Source of the DNA: Kofleriaceae bacterium
GTDB lineage: Bacteria; Myxococcota_A; Polyangia; Haliangiales; Haliangiaceae
Assembly: GCA_024762925.1 (NCBI GenBank)
Contig: JANTGM010000026.1
Coordinates: 1-61,125, forward strand
Direction: 5' to 3'
DNA: 61,125 nucleotides
The notes beneath the pieces are model-generated. The model had not been told where the DNA came from. It did no database searches and worked only from the letters and a program-made list of their open reading frames with translations. The translations under genes and the position numbers were made by a program. This document shows, in pieces, positions 35,362 through 43,880 of the stretch (its first letter is position 1; every line of letters starts with the position of its first letter).

Positions 35362-35594
35362 GGCATTTGGATACGATAGGTGCGATCTAGGTGTGGTGAG
35401 AATTCAATCCCTGCACCATGGCGCCGACATCAAACACCACGCAATATAGCACGGTTGAAGATGCTCAAGCCTCGCTCACACCGCCCACCGCTGCCATACA
35501 CGTGACTTTCTAACGACGTTTTCGCTTTGTCACTCTAGCTGCACACACAAGCTACCGATACGTCCTCTGAGGCTGGTGTCACGAGGAGTATGTC

Positions 35595-36002
35595 TTGAAG
35601 AACAGCGACAAACATCTATTGAGATTGCGCATCACGGGATGCCCAAAGGACGGCGATGATACTTGTGAAGACCTGCAAGATGAGTTCGAGGAAGAACTAG
35701 GCGATATATATGAAGCTGACAACTTTGCTACCGGAACCTGGGCGGGCGCTGGACACCAGGTTTTTGATGTGATCATTCACTACCGAGATCCACGCGCTGG
35801 CCAACTATCCGAACCGCGCAGCTGGTGCCTTGAAGTGTCTGCTCTGAGCCGACAAGAAGCCAAGCGCACTGCCACAAAGGACTTTCGCCTCGTTGAGAGC
35901 TTATCGAGCGGGCCATGGCAACGGGAGATCCTCGCCATCGAGGTCGTCGGCGAGGATTCATCCGAATTCAGGAATCCTGAGCAGTCTCCACACCTCTCGT
36001 AA
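35595..36002 (+). CDS. hypothetical acidic protein
   Basis: This 135-aa cytoplasmic protein is acidic with an alternating beta/alpha pattern (HLLRLRITG, VFDVIIHYRD, EILAIEVVGE). No family is recognised. The start is TTG at 35595: GAGGAG at 35583-35588 lies six bases upstream, while the nearby ATG at 35590 opens only a two-codon frame. It is followed after 18 bp by the PilZ/DUF4388 gene, so the two are probably one operon. Confidence 0.6.
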   Translation: MKNSDKHLLRLRITGCPKDGDDTCEDLQDEFEEELGDIYEADNFATGTWAGAGHQVFDVIIHYRDPRAGQLSEPRSWCLEVSALSRQEAKRTATKDFRLVESLSSGPWQREILAIEVVGEDSSEFRNPEQSPHLS

Positions 36003-36020
36003 CGTGATAAAACAGCGAAT

Positions 36021-37124
36021 GTGGATGAGGTGCAACGTGAGCCGCGTCGCGGTGCCAGAATCGCAGCGAGCTTCTGGATCGGAATCGAAGGAATCGATAG
36101 CCGACCAATACTTCGCCAGGGCAACCTGAGTTCGACGGGGATGTACTTCGAGACCGAGGAGTCGATTGGGCCAGCAGGCTCGGTTCAATTCCTTCACATC
36201 GAATCAGAAGATCACCGAGTTGTTGTACAAGTTCTGGCTCGCATCATTCGCACGAGCAACATCACCGACATTGTAACTGGCGACAGTGTGGGGCTCGCGA
36301 TGGAATTCATGCCGTCCTCCGCTGAAGGCCGTACGGGGCTTGAGCGCCTGGTCCGGCATGTTGTCGAACTCGGCCTTCGCCACGAGTCGACGATCGATCA
36401 TCGATTTGATGTTGATGTGAGTGGCACCCACCAAAGTGATCGAACGAGCCTTCAGCACCTGAGCGTTCAAAAACTCACGCTGGAGACTGACTGGAGAGCC
36501 AATGTTGGTGAGTCCATGCTCCTGCAAATTCGATCGCCCCATGCCGGTGCGCGAATGGTTCCGCTACAAGGTCAAGTTACAAGTGTAAACCCCGCAGAGG
36601 AGGGCTTTAGAGTGGAAGTTCGCATCACGGGCCTTGTGGACCAAGAAATAGATGAGCACACAGAGCCATCCGTGAGTCACCCACCAGAACTCGATCAGGA
36701 AGTGAGCGTGTTCACAGACCTGCTCACCCAGCCCGTCGAGGACTTCCACCTCCCAGCCCCGCAACACCTATCGGGTCAGCTTTCGCGGATCAAACTACCT
36801 ACGATCTTGGGGCTCATTGAAATGGAGCGTATGTCAGGCGAACTTCGGTTCAACGCCTACGAGGAGAATGAGCTTGTGCTCTATGTGGACGCCGGTCGAC
36901 CTGTTGATATGGTGGATGTCAGCAAAGCGTCAACCTCACCTCGAGAGCTGCTGACCCGGCTTATGGGCTGGGCAGAGGGCGAATTTCAGTTTGTGGTAGA
37001 AGAGGTTCAACGAGAAGATCGCTTTGGCACAAGCATGACCAGCCTCATCCTCGATCTTGCGCGAGCGGAGGATGAAGCGACGCAGGATGTCGATATCGAC
37101 ATCAGCGAATCGGACTACTTCTAA
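36021..37124 (+). CDS. PilZ domain protein with C-terminal DUF4388 (PATAN-like) domain
   Basis: This 367-aa protein starts with GTG. Residues ~5-110 form a PilZ domain with the c-di-GMP-type RRGAR motif near the N-terminus and NLSSTGMYFE (NxSxxG), so nucleotide binding is plausible. A second, degenerate PilZ-like sheet may occupy ~130-210. The C-terminus (~248-345) is DUF4388-like: HLSGQLSRIKLPTILGLIEM, then SGELRF, ELVLYVDAGRPVDM and GWAEGEFQFV. DUF4388/PATAN domains are common in myxobacterial signalling proteins. I infer a cytoplasmic second-messenger adaptor. It is the second gene of a pair with 35595-36002 and is followed by the PEGA gene after 45 bp. Confidence 0.85.
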   Translation: MDEVQREPRRGARIAASFWIGIEGIDSRPILRQGNLSSTGMYFETEESIGPAGSVQFLHIESEDHRVVVQVLARIIRTSNITDIVTGDSVGLAMEFMPSSAEGRTGLERLVRHVVELGLRHESTIDHRFDVDVSGTHQSDRTSLQHLSVQKLTLETDWRANVGESMLLQIRSPHAGARMVPLQGQVTSVNPAEEGFRVEVRITGLVDQEIDEHTEPSVSHPPELDQEVSVFTDLLTQPVEDFHLPAPQHLSGQLSRIKLPTILGLIEMERMSGELRFNAYEENELVLYVDAGRPVDMVDVSKASTSPRELLTRLMGWAEGEFQFVVEEVQREDRFGTSMTSLILDLARAEDEATQDVDIDISESDYF

Positions 37125-37169
37125 CGAGCTGAATACAGCTCATGGCCGTTTGAGGGAGTGATCTGACCA

Positions 37170-38681
37170 GTGGATCCCCCTCAGTTGTCGGAAATGGCTG
37201 GACAGGCAGCGGAGATTCGAGCAACTCTGCTGCAAATTCTATTGGGGGATAGAAAACATATGGATAACGAAGTAGTACGCGAAGATAGCGACTCTACAGA
37301 AAGACGCTCGTGGACAGCAGCTGAGGCTGCACATCCGGCTCTAGGCCTAGGTTCCACTGAGCCACTCTCACGCAAGCCCCGAGGAAGCCAAGCACCAGCT
37401 GTCTCAGAAACCGTAGTAACGCCAGCGCCACGATTTGATGGTTCTGGAGAGCGAATCGATGCATCGAGCTTGGTGATGAGCACTGAGTCTGAGCAAGACC
37501 TAGACGGAATTGTAGAACTCAGTTCAACCATGCTGGTTGAAGAGAACGACTCAGGCGAAGTTGAAATGCTCTCGGACGACCTTATTGAAGAGGTTACGGA
37601 GGATGTTGAGCTACTCGATGCTTCTGATGTGATTGAGGAAGTCGACTCTGGCCTGCTCTCCTATGTCGAAGCGCGCGGAGAAATCATCGACAAACCCCAT
37701 CCTGCGCCTGCGCCAATCGAAGGCTCATCTGTGAGTCTTGCGGCACTTCACGAGACGCTTCACAACCAAGCCGTGGACAGTGGCATGGCAACCTACAGCA
37801 CCGGGGTCCCCGTTCACTCCCTGGACCGCGATTCCACCGGCAAGACACAGCAGATTCAGAGGCCTACCCCAGCTTCCAGTGTCTGGACAATCAGAAATAT
37901 TCTGATGGCGATGGTCTTCCTCGCAGGAATTGGCGCTGGTGTCTTCTTTGGACGCCCAGGGTCGTCTTCTGCCAAGGCAGCACCAGGGACTTCACGGGCA
38001 GCCGTGATCATCCCGGAGGATGCCTCCGCAAAACCACTTGCTGCACAAGCTAACAACGTTCCTGTGGTGGCTCCACTTGTCGAGAGTACTGAGGACCCGC
38101 AAGCAGGTGAGGACCCGCAGCTCACAGATCCTGCGCTGGCAGTAGGCGATCTTGCGACAGAAGAAGGCGATCTTGCGAGAGCAGGCGATCTTGCGCTAGG
38201 AGAAGGCGATCCTGCGCTAGGAGAAGGCGATCCTGCGCAAAGAGCGGAACTTCCCACTGTTGAAACTCTGGCAGATTCATCAGAAGAAGTCGCAGAAAAA
38301 ACGCCCAAAGAGACTCTTGCGGAAAGCAAGGTTGAAGTGCGACCGCTAGAGGTCGCCGCACCTACCAAGCCCAAGGTCCGCACTCCGTCCAAGCCTGCAC
38401 GCCGGGCCCGCTCCAATGACGTTGATGACATCGCCCCAAAGAGCTTTGGAAGTGGCGACCCTGGCGTGCTCATGCTGGGGGCGAAGCCGCCTTGCGATAT
38501 CTTTATTGATGGCAAGAAGACCGGTCTCAAGACGCCACAGCGTGTTCTTCGACTTCCACCGGGCAGGCACAAGATCACGCTCATCAATCGCGAACACAAG
38601 TTGCGGGACAGCTTTCGCGTGTCGATTCAGTCGGGCAAGAAGACTCGTATCATCCGTGACATGACAAGCAAGATTCGCTAG
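37170..38681 (+). CDS. membrane protein with C-terminal PEGA domain
   Basis: This 503-aa protein has a long acidic N-terminal region rich in Glu/Asp/Ser (~40-180), one membrane helix at ~245-262 (WTIRNILMAMVFLAGIGAGV), a linker with five GD(L/P)A-type repeats (~326-359), and a C-terminal PEGA domain (~432-498: VLMLGAKPPCDIFIDGKKTG, LPPGRHKITLIN). PEGA domains are extracytoplasmic beta-sandwich modules of surface proteins. Topology is N-inside, PEGA-outside. The start is uncertain: GTG 37170 is used, with ATG 37194 and ATG 37260 in frame. It probably belongs to the PilZ operon. Confidence 0.75.
   Translation: MDPPQLSEMAGQAAEIRATLLQILLGDRKHMDNEVVREDSDSTERRSWTAAEAAHPALGLGSTEPLSRKPRGSQAPAVSETVVTPAPRFDGSGERIDASSLVMSTESEQDLDGIVELSSTMLVEENDSGEVEMLSDDLIEEVTEDVELLDASDVIEEVDSGLLSYVEARGEIIDKPHPAPAPIEGSSVSLAALHETLHNQAVDSGMATYSTGVPVHSLDRDSTGKTQQIQRPTPASSVWTIRNILMAMVFLAGIGAGVFFGRPGSSSAKAAPGTSRAAVIIPEDASAKPLAAQANNVPVVAPLVESTEDPQAGEDPQLTDPALAVGDLATEEGDLARAGDLALGEGDPALGEGDPAQRAELPTVETLADSSEEVAEKTPKETLAESKVEVRPLEVAAPTKPKVRTPSKPARRARSNDVDDIAPKSFGSGDPGVLMLGAKPPCDIFIDGKKTGLKTPQRVLRLPPGRHKITLINREHKLRDSFRVSIQSGKKTRIIRDMTSKIR
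38145..38246 (+). repeat. five-unit 21-bp coding repeat in the PEGA protein
   Basis: Units beginning GGCGATC(T/C)TGCG occur at 38145, 38166, 38184, 38205 and 38226. Four units are 21 bp; the second is 18 bp. Each encodes GD(L/P)A plus two or three residues. All lengths are multiples of three, so copy-number change would keep the frame. Confidence 0.85.
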
Positions 38682-38732
38682 CGAATCTCACCATTGAAGC
38701 TCCGGAGGTAAGAAGCTGGGCTCCTAGGAGCC
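38671..38732. terminator. paired palindromes at convergent gene ends
   Basis: A perfect 18-bp palindrome (AGATTCGCTAGCGAATCT, 38671-38688) spans the stop of the PEGA gene. A perfect 14-bp palindrome (38719-38732) spans the stop of the formate dehydrogenase gene. Both can form hairpins on either strand. Neither has a long T run, so a bidirectional terminator role is plausible but not proven. Confidence 0.5.
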
Positions 38733-41510
38733 TGCGGCTGGATCTCGGTAGAACGATCCGGGAAAGTGCTTTGACTCGGACTTCGTCGCGGCCTCAGCGC
38801 GGGCAATCTGCGCTGCGCATACTTTGAACTCAGCTGTTCCAGTGATCGAATCGCCGACATCGTTGGTGAGCAAGTTGGCACGGGCTTCCGCAAAGTGTAG
38901 CGGCATCCAGATGCAGCCCTTCTTCACTTGCTTCGAAATGATGACCCGGCACTCAACTTCGCCTCGGCGAGTCCACACCCGAACCATCTCTCCATCTGCG
39001 ACACCTCGTTGCCTTGCATCAAAGCGATGCATCTCGACAAAGGCCTCGGGTTGCTTCGCATCGGTTCCGGGATCACGTCGCGTTTGGGTCGCTGCGTTGT
39101 AGTGATAGAGAGTTCGACCCGTGGACATGATCAGTGGGAACTCTTCTGTTGGCAGCTCAAGGGATGGCCGATAATGAACGGCTTGGAACTGCCCTTTGCC
39201 GCGCAAAACCCCACCTTCGTGAAGAAATCGAGTTCCATCACTCTCGGCATCTTGGCACGGCCACTGAAGTCCAAGCGCTCTCGAAGCGATGCGGTCATGC
39301 GATATGCCGGCAAACTGCGGTGCATCCTTGGCCATCTCGTCGTAGATCTCGGCGGGACTTTCATACTTCCAGTCGGCTCCACAGGCGTTGGCCAGAGAAA
39401 CCAGAATCTCCCAATCCGCCCGCGCTTGTCCTGGCGGTTCGACGCCTTTCCGCACAAGCTGAACTCGGCGCTCGGAGTTGGTGAACACCCCATCCTTTTC
39501 AGCGAAGCACGCAGCAGGGAAAATAACGTCGGCAAAGCGCGCTGTCTCATTTAAGAAAATGTCTTGCATGACGACGAAATCGACATTGTTGAGCCCCGCC
39601 TCAAGGCGGCTCACATTGGGCTCCGAGAGCACCACGTCCTCACCCATGATGAAGAACCCCTTTATCTCGGTTCCTGCCTTCTTCATCAGTTCGTTGAGAT
39701 TGTAGCCGGGTCGGTCAGAAAGCGTGACGCCCCACGACTCTTGGTATTTGGCCTGGGCCGCCGGATCATCAACTCGTTGGTAGCCTGGATAGAACACGGG
39801 CGACGCACCGGCATCATTCGCGCCTTGCACGTTGTTTTGTCCTCGCAACGGGTTCAGCCCCGCGGATGCATAGCCCAAGTGTCCTGTCATCAGAACGAGG
39901 TTTGAGAGCGCGTAGACGTTGTCGGTGCCATGACTGTGCTCAGTGATGCCAAGCGTGTAATAAATGCCCGCCTTCTTGGTCGTTGCATATGCACGGGCGA
40001 CCTTGCGAATTTGCTCGGCAGGAACACCAGTGATCTCCTCACCCTTCTCGGGTGTGTACTCAGCCACCGCTTCCCGCACGGACTCAAAGTGCTCGGTATT
40101 TTTCTCAATGAAAGCCTGGTCCGTGAGACCTTCATTGATAATGACGTGTGCCATTGCATTGAGCAACGCAACATCGGTACCTGGGTGCAAGGCCAAGTAG
40201 ATATCGGCAAGTGTGCTCATCCAAATGGCACGAGGATCTGCCACGACAAGAGTTGCTCCGCGATGCACGGCGCGCTTCATCTCCATGGCAATAATTGGAT
40301 GGGCCTCAGAAGTATTACTACCTATCACGAATAGAAATTCTGCGTCGCGAATCTCGTCGATCGAGTTCGTCATCGCACCAGCGCCGAACGTTGTGACCAG
40401 ACCGGCCACGGTGGGAGCGTGTCAAGTGGCCGCGCATTGGTGCACGTTGTGCGTGCCAAAGACTGCCCTCGACAGTTTCTGCACAAGGTAGTTTTCTTCG
40501 CCAGTGCAGCGTGATGATGAGACAAAGCCGAGACTATCCGGCCCATGTCGCTTGGCTACCTTCTTAAGGCCTTCAGCGGCGATCTGCAGCGCGTTGTCCC
40601 AGCTGGTTTCCTCTAACAGCCCCTCCTGATTGCGCACTAAGGGCTTTGTGAGGCGGTCCTTGTGATCAATGAACTGATAGGCAAAGCGTCCCTTGACGCA
40701 GAGATTGCCATCGTTGGGCAAAACGCCAGCATCTGGTGACGTGATTTTTGCAACCACCCCTCGCCCATTGTTGGCTGTTCGATCAACATTGAGATCCATT
40801 TGGCAACCAACACCACAGTAGTTGCAAGTTGTGCGAACCTTTTCGAGTTTGCGTGCTGGCAGTAGCTTGAGAGCCAAGGGCTTCTTCTCGGTCATGGCAC
40901 CCGTTGGGCACACATCAACACAACCACCGCAGAGCTCACAGGTTGTATCGAGGAGCGAGCGGGCATCGGCCGTTGCGATGGTGGTCTCTGCTCCACGTCC
41001 CGCAAGCGTGATCGCTGACACCGACTCAACCTCTTCGCAATACCGCGTGCAACGTGCACAAAGGATGCAGCGATCAGCTCGATACTCGATATAGGGATTG
41101 CGATCATCTGCGCGCTGAAAGCGCTTGTGCTGCATTCTTGGCCACGTCGTTGGAGCTTTGACTCTCTCTGCCAGAGCGTGCAGCTCCGATGGATCCGACG
41201 AGTCATCGGTTTCCGAAGCATCCACATTGTCTGTCATGTAGAGAGCGAAGAGAGCTTTTTGATGGCGTTCGATGCGCGCATTGGCCGTTGTGACAGCGAT
41301 ACCTTCTTCGGCCTTTGTTGCACATGAGGGCACCAAGCGCCGAACTCCTTCGACTTCCACCAAACACGTTCGACACGCCCCAACAGCCTTAAGCCGAGGA
41401 TCGTGACAGAGGCTGGGGATTTCCTGCCCCATTCGGCGCGCCAATTCGAGCACGCTTTCTCCCGCTACAATCTCAACCTCATCGCCATTTAGCTTCAGTG
41501 TTTTACTCAT
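38724..41510 (-). CDS. fdhA: formate dehydrogenase catalytic subunit, selenocysteine-containing (TGA at 40424-40422)
   Basis: Two open frames (41510-40422 and 40409-38724) lie in the same reading frame and are separated only by one TGA. Read through, they give a 928-aa molybdopterin formate dehydrogenase alpha subunit. In order it has a [2Fe-2S] domain (~1-80), a region where NuoG-type relatives carry a His/Cys cluster but this protein lacks the cysteines, a two-[4Fe-4S] ferredoxin (CILCARCTRYC and CELCGGCVDVC), the Mo-site cluster TTCNYCGVGCQ, then QCAAT-U-HAPTVAG with U at residue 363, and the C-terminal molybdopterin-binding domains. The Sec-His pair matches the active site of known selenoenzymes (E. 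coli FdhF has Sec140-His141). It overlaps the flavoprotein subunit gene by ATGA. Start MSKTLKLNGD. The family oxidises formate to CO2, or runs in reverse, with NAD as partner. Confidence 0.95.
40393..40424 (-). promoter_or_regulatory. bacterial SECIS-like hairpin with the UGA selenocysteine codon
   Basis: On the minus strand the UGA (40424-40422) is followed by 12 nt and then a hairpin: GUGGCC (40409-40404), loop GGUCU (40403-40399), GGUCAC (40398-40393). All six pairs form, with one G-U. The GGUCU loop starts 18 nt after the UGA, the same distance and loop sequence I recall for the E. coli fdhF SECIS. This supports insertion of selenocysteine by SelB and tRNA-Sec. Confidence 0.88.
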
Positions 41511-43099
41511 TTGCGCTTCTCTCCGCCAAAAGCTCCTGGAAAGTGCTGTAGGGCCGACGTAAGGGGCAACGCGGCCGCCTGTCCTAGCCCGCAAATGGAG
41601 CCCTCATTCATTTCCCAAGCGACTTCCGCCACCTCACCTAGTGATTGTTCCGAGGGCTTGCCCTGCAAGTCCCGATCGAGTGCTTCGCGCAAGTAGCGCG
41701 TCCCAATGCGACAAGGCGCGCACTGACCACAGCTCTCATTCTCGAAGAAAATTAGTTGCTCTCGAACCAACTCGCGGATATCCGACTCGGTGTTCATTAC
41801 CACGACTCCAGCCGATCCCAACATCGAGCCAATTTTGGACAACGCAGCGAAGTCGAGTGCGCGTTTTCGCTCGCTCGCAGGCAGAAATCCAGAGCTCGCG
41901 CCTCCCGGGGAAAATGCAAGCAACTCACCAACATAGCCGCCAGCTGCAGCCGCCACATCATCCAGTGTTGAACCTAGGGGAAGTTCGTACGTTCCCGGTT
42001 CCTTTACGTCGCCACTTATGGAGTACAGCTTTGTACCTGGCTCGGTCGCGCCCATCGCCTTAAACCACGCTCCACCCTGCAGAACAATCGCGGGAACGCA
42101 GGCAATGGTCTCCACGTTTTGAATCAATGTCGGCTTGCCCCAGAGCCCGTTCTCATGGGGGAAGGGTGGCTTAAGGCGTGGCATTCCCCGCTTGCCCTCT
42201 AACGCCTCTAGCAGTGCCGTTTCTTCGCCGCAGATATAGGCTCCGTGACCCGAGTGCAGGTGAAAGGAGACTCCTTCAAAGAGCTTGTTCTCAGAAAAAC
42301 TCGCAATGGCCTTTTCGAGAGCAATCCAGGGTCCCGTGAATTCGCCACGCAAGTAGAGATACACATCTTGCGCCCCGAGGCAAAAGGCAGCAATCGCCAA
42401 CCCTTCCAACACGAGATCGGGGCGGCGGAGCATGAGTTCTCGGTCCTTAAACGTACCAGGCTCGCCCTCATCGGCGTTGAGCACGACGTAGTGTGGCTTT
42501 GCTTCTTGCGCTCGCACACCACCCCACTTAATTGCCGCAGGAAAGCCCGCGCCGCCGCGTCCCTGCAATCCAGACTCGTCGATGGCTGCGATCACTTCAT
42601 CCGCCCCGATGCTCTGCGCCTTGGCAAACGCCTCACCAGAAAAACTCGGAGTCCCGCCTAGATTCATTGGCAGTTCGGAATTGTTGGAACCAACTCTGCC
42701 GTTCCAGTCGTCGGCTAGCTCGGCGCCTTGCACGTTCCGCCAATCGCCTCCTGCAGACTTCACATTTTCTTGGGTAACGTCAACAAGAACACTGCGATCT
42801 TTGAGCAGAGCGGGAGCTCTATCGCATGCGGCCAAGCACGAACACTCTGCCACAGGCATGTCTGCATCTTGGGCAAGTGCTAGCAGTTTGCGACCACCGC
42901 GCATCGCACATGAGAGCCCTGTGCAAACCCGAAGCTTGGTCTCGGAGTCGCCAAGCAAGTGATAGAACGATCCAGCTCCATAGACTTGCGCTTCTGGAAC
43001 GCCAAGCTCCGCACTGACCTTAGCCGCTGCCCCAGGCGTGAGCCCACCGGCCTTGTGCAAAGCTCCGAGAAGCTGCTCCCTCTTGTCATTTGCTGCCAC
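41507..43099 (-). CDS. fdhB: NAD-dependent formate dehydrogenase flavoprotein subunit (NuoE-NuoF fusion)
   Basis: This 530-aa protein begins with a NuoE-like part (helical segment then thioredoxin-like [2Fe-2S] site CTGLSC...CSCLAAC, ~1-110). A NuoF-like part follows: FMN/NADH site GRGGAGFPAAIKWGG with NADEGEPGTFKDRE, HSGHGAYICGEETALLEALEG, and a C-terminal [4Fe-4S] motif ESCGQCAPCRIGT. It corresponds to the diaphorase arm of NAD-linked formate dehydrogenases (FdsB-type): electrons from the FdhA clusters reach FMN and NAD+. Start is GTG at 43099. Its stop overlaps the fdhA start (ATGA), so the genes are coupled with the flavoprotein first. No fdhD or fdsG-like gene is in this window. Confidence 0.93.
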   Translation of the reverse strand: MAANDKREQLLGALHKAGGLTPGAAAKVSAELGVPEAQVYGAGSFYHLLGDSETKLRVCTGLSCAMRGGRKLLALAQDADMPVAECSCLAACDRAPALLKDRSVLVDVTQENVKSAGGDWRNVQGAELADDWNGRVGSNNSELPMNLGGTPSFSGEAFAKAQSIGADEVIAAIDESGLQGRGGAGFPAAIKWGGVRAQEAKPHYVVLNADEGEPGTFKDRELMLRRPDLVLEGLAIAAFCLGAQDVYLYLRGEFTGPWIALEKAIASFSENKLFEGVSFHLHSGHGAYICGEETALLEALEGKRGMPRLKPPFPHENGLWGKPTLIQNVETIACVPAIVLQGGAWFKAMGATEPGTKLYSISGDVKEPGTYELPLGSTLDDVAAAAGGYVGELLAFSPGGASSGFLPASERKRALDFAALSKIGSMLGSAGVVVMNTESDIRELVREQLIFFENESCGQCAPCRIGTRYLREALDRDLQGKPSEQSLGEVAEVAWEMNEGSICGLGQAAALPLTSALQHFPGAFGGEKRK

Positions 43100-43308
43100 G
43101 ATTCCAAGTACATACTACGCGGCCGAGTGTGCGCAAACTTGAAGCGAGATCTGGGGTGAGATGGTGGTGACAAGCGACCGATCCGGGCGCTCAAGTCCCG
43201 GGATCTCGGGGACTCCAGTCGGAAACGTAAAGACGAAACACAATCTAACCAATTGATTTTAAACAAGTGAAACGGTTGGCACGTGACTCGCAGTGAAATC
43301 GCTCCAAG

Positions 43309-43869
43309 ATGTCCTCTTTCATCCCCAAAGCGCTGGCTTCCCTTCTCCTCTTCGGAGCCGCCTGCACCACCCAAGTTGGCGGCCCCGATGGCGTGGGCGG
43401 AATTGATGACAAAGAAGACAACGTTGATGTCATTGGCGCCGATGCAGCCCCCACACCAGATGCCTTTACCCCCTTTGACGGTCCCTGTGGTGAGGGCGAC
43501 GCCTTCTTCGAGACTGGCGATGGCATCTGCTTTGAGTACTTCTTTGAGAGTTCCAGCTGGGCTGGTGCACGACTCAAGTGCCAATTTCTCGGTGGTGATC
43601 TTGCTCGTGTCGATGATTCTGCCACCAACGGCATCCTCTCCTCCCTCGTCCCAACCGCATTCCCCCAAGCCTGGCTCCTCGGTAGCGACTCGGAAACCGA
43701 AGGTGTTTGGACCTGGGATGGCGAGCCAATGAGCTATGGCAACTGGCGACCAGGTGAGCCAAACAATGGCAATGGCGTCGAGAACTGCCTTGTCCTTGTA
43801 TCTGACCAAGGTGGCGCTTGGGATGACAACAACTGTAACGATTTGAAGAGCTACATCTGTCAACGATAG
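43309..43869 (+). CDS. lipoprotein with C-type lectin-like domain
   Basis: This 186-aa lipoprotein has a lipobox ending FGAAC (Cys19) and a Gly/Asp/Ala-rich linker, then a C-type lectin fold (~60-186): CFEYFFESSSWAGARLKC, WLLGSDSETEGVWTWDG, the Ca/sugar-site EPNN (in WRPGEPNNGNG), WDDNNC and a final YICQR. The EPN-type motif and WDDN (WND-like) are the residues that bind calcium and sugar in animal lectins, so carbohydrate binding is plausible. It is 11 bp from the vWA lipoprotein gene; the pair shares one terminator. Divergent from the formate dehydrogenase operon. Confidence 0.88.
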   Translation: MSSFIPKALASLLLFGAACTTQVGGPDGVGGIDDKEDNVDVIGADAAPTPDAFTPFDGPCGEGDAFFETGDGICFEYFFESSSWAGARLKCQFLGGDLARVDDSATNGILSSLVPTAFPQAWLLGSDSETEGVWTWDGEPMSYGNWRPGEPNNGNGVENCLVLVSDQGGAWDDNNCNDLKSYICQR

Positions 43870-43880
43870 GAAAGAGAAGC

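Noticed and set aside
38724-41510. Formate dehydrogenase as two genes or a nonsense pseudogene
   Set aside because: The two frames are in phase with only a TGA between them, the residue context equals the selenocysteine site of the family, and a SECIS-like hairpin follows. Selenocysteine is the simpler explanation.
43144-43212. Operator formed by CGAGATC / GATCTCG and GATC-CGGG / CCCGGGATC inverted repeats
   Set aside because: Imperfect, with a bulge or a ~55-bp gap; could be chance in a GC-rich region. Not enough to call a site.
43277-43292. Sigma-54-type promoter (TGGCAC-N5-TCGCA) before the lectin gene
   Set aside because: The -24/-12 spacing fits, but the -12 element has a mismatch and the start site would leave only about six bases before the ATG, too short for a normal leader.
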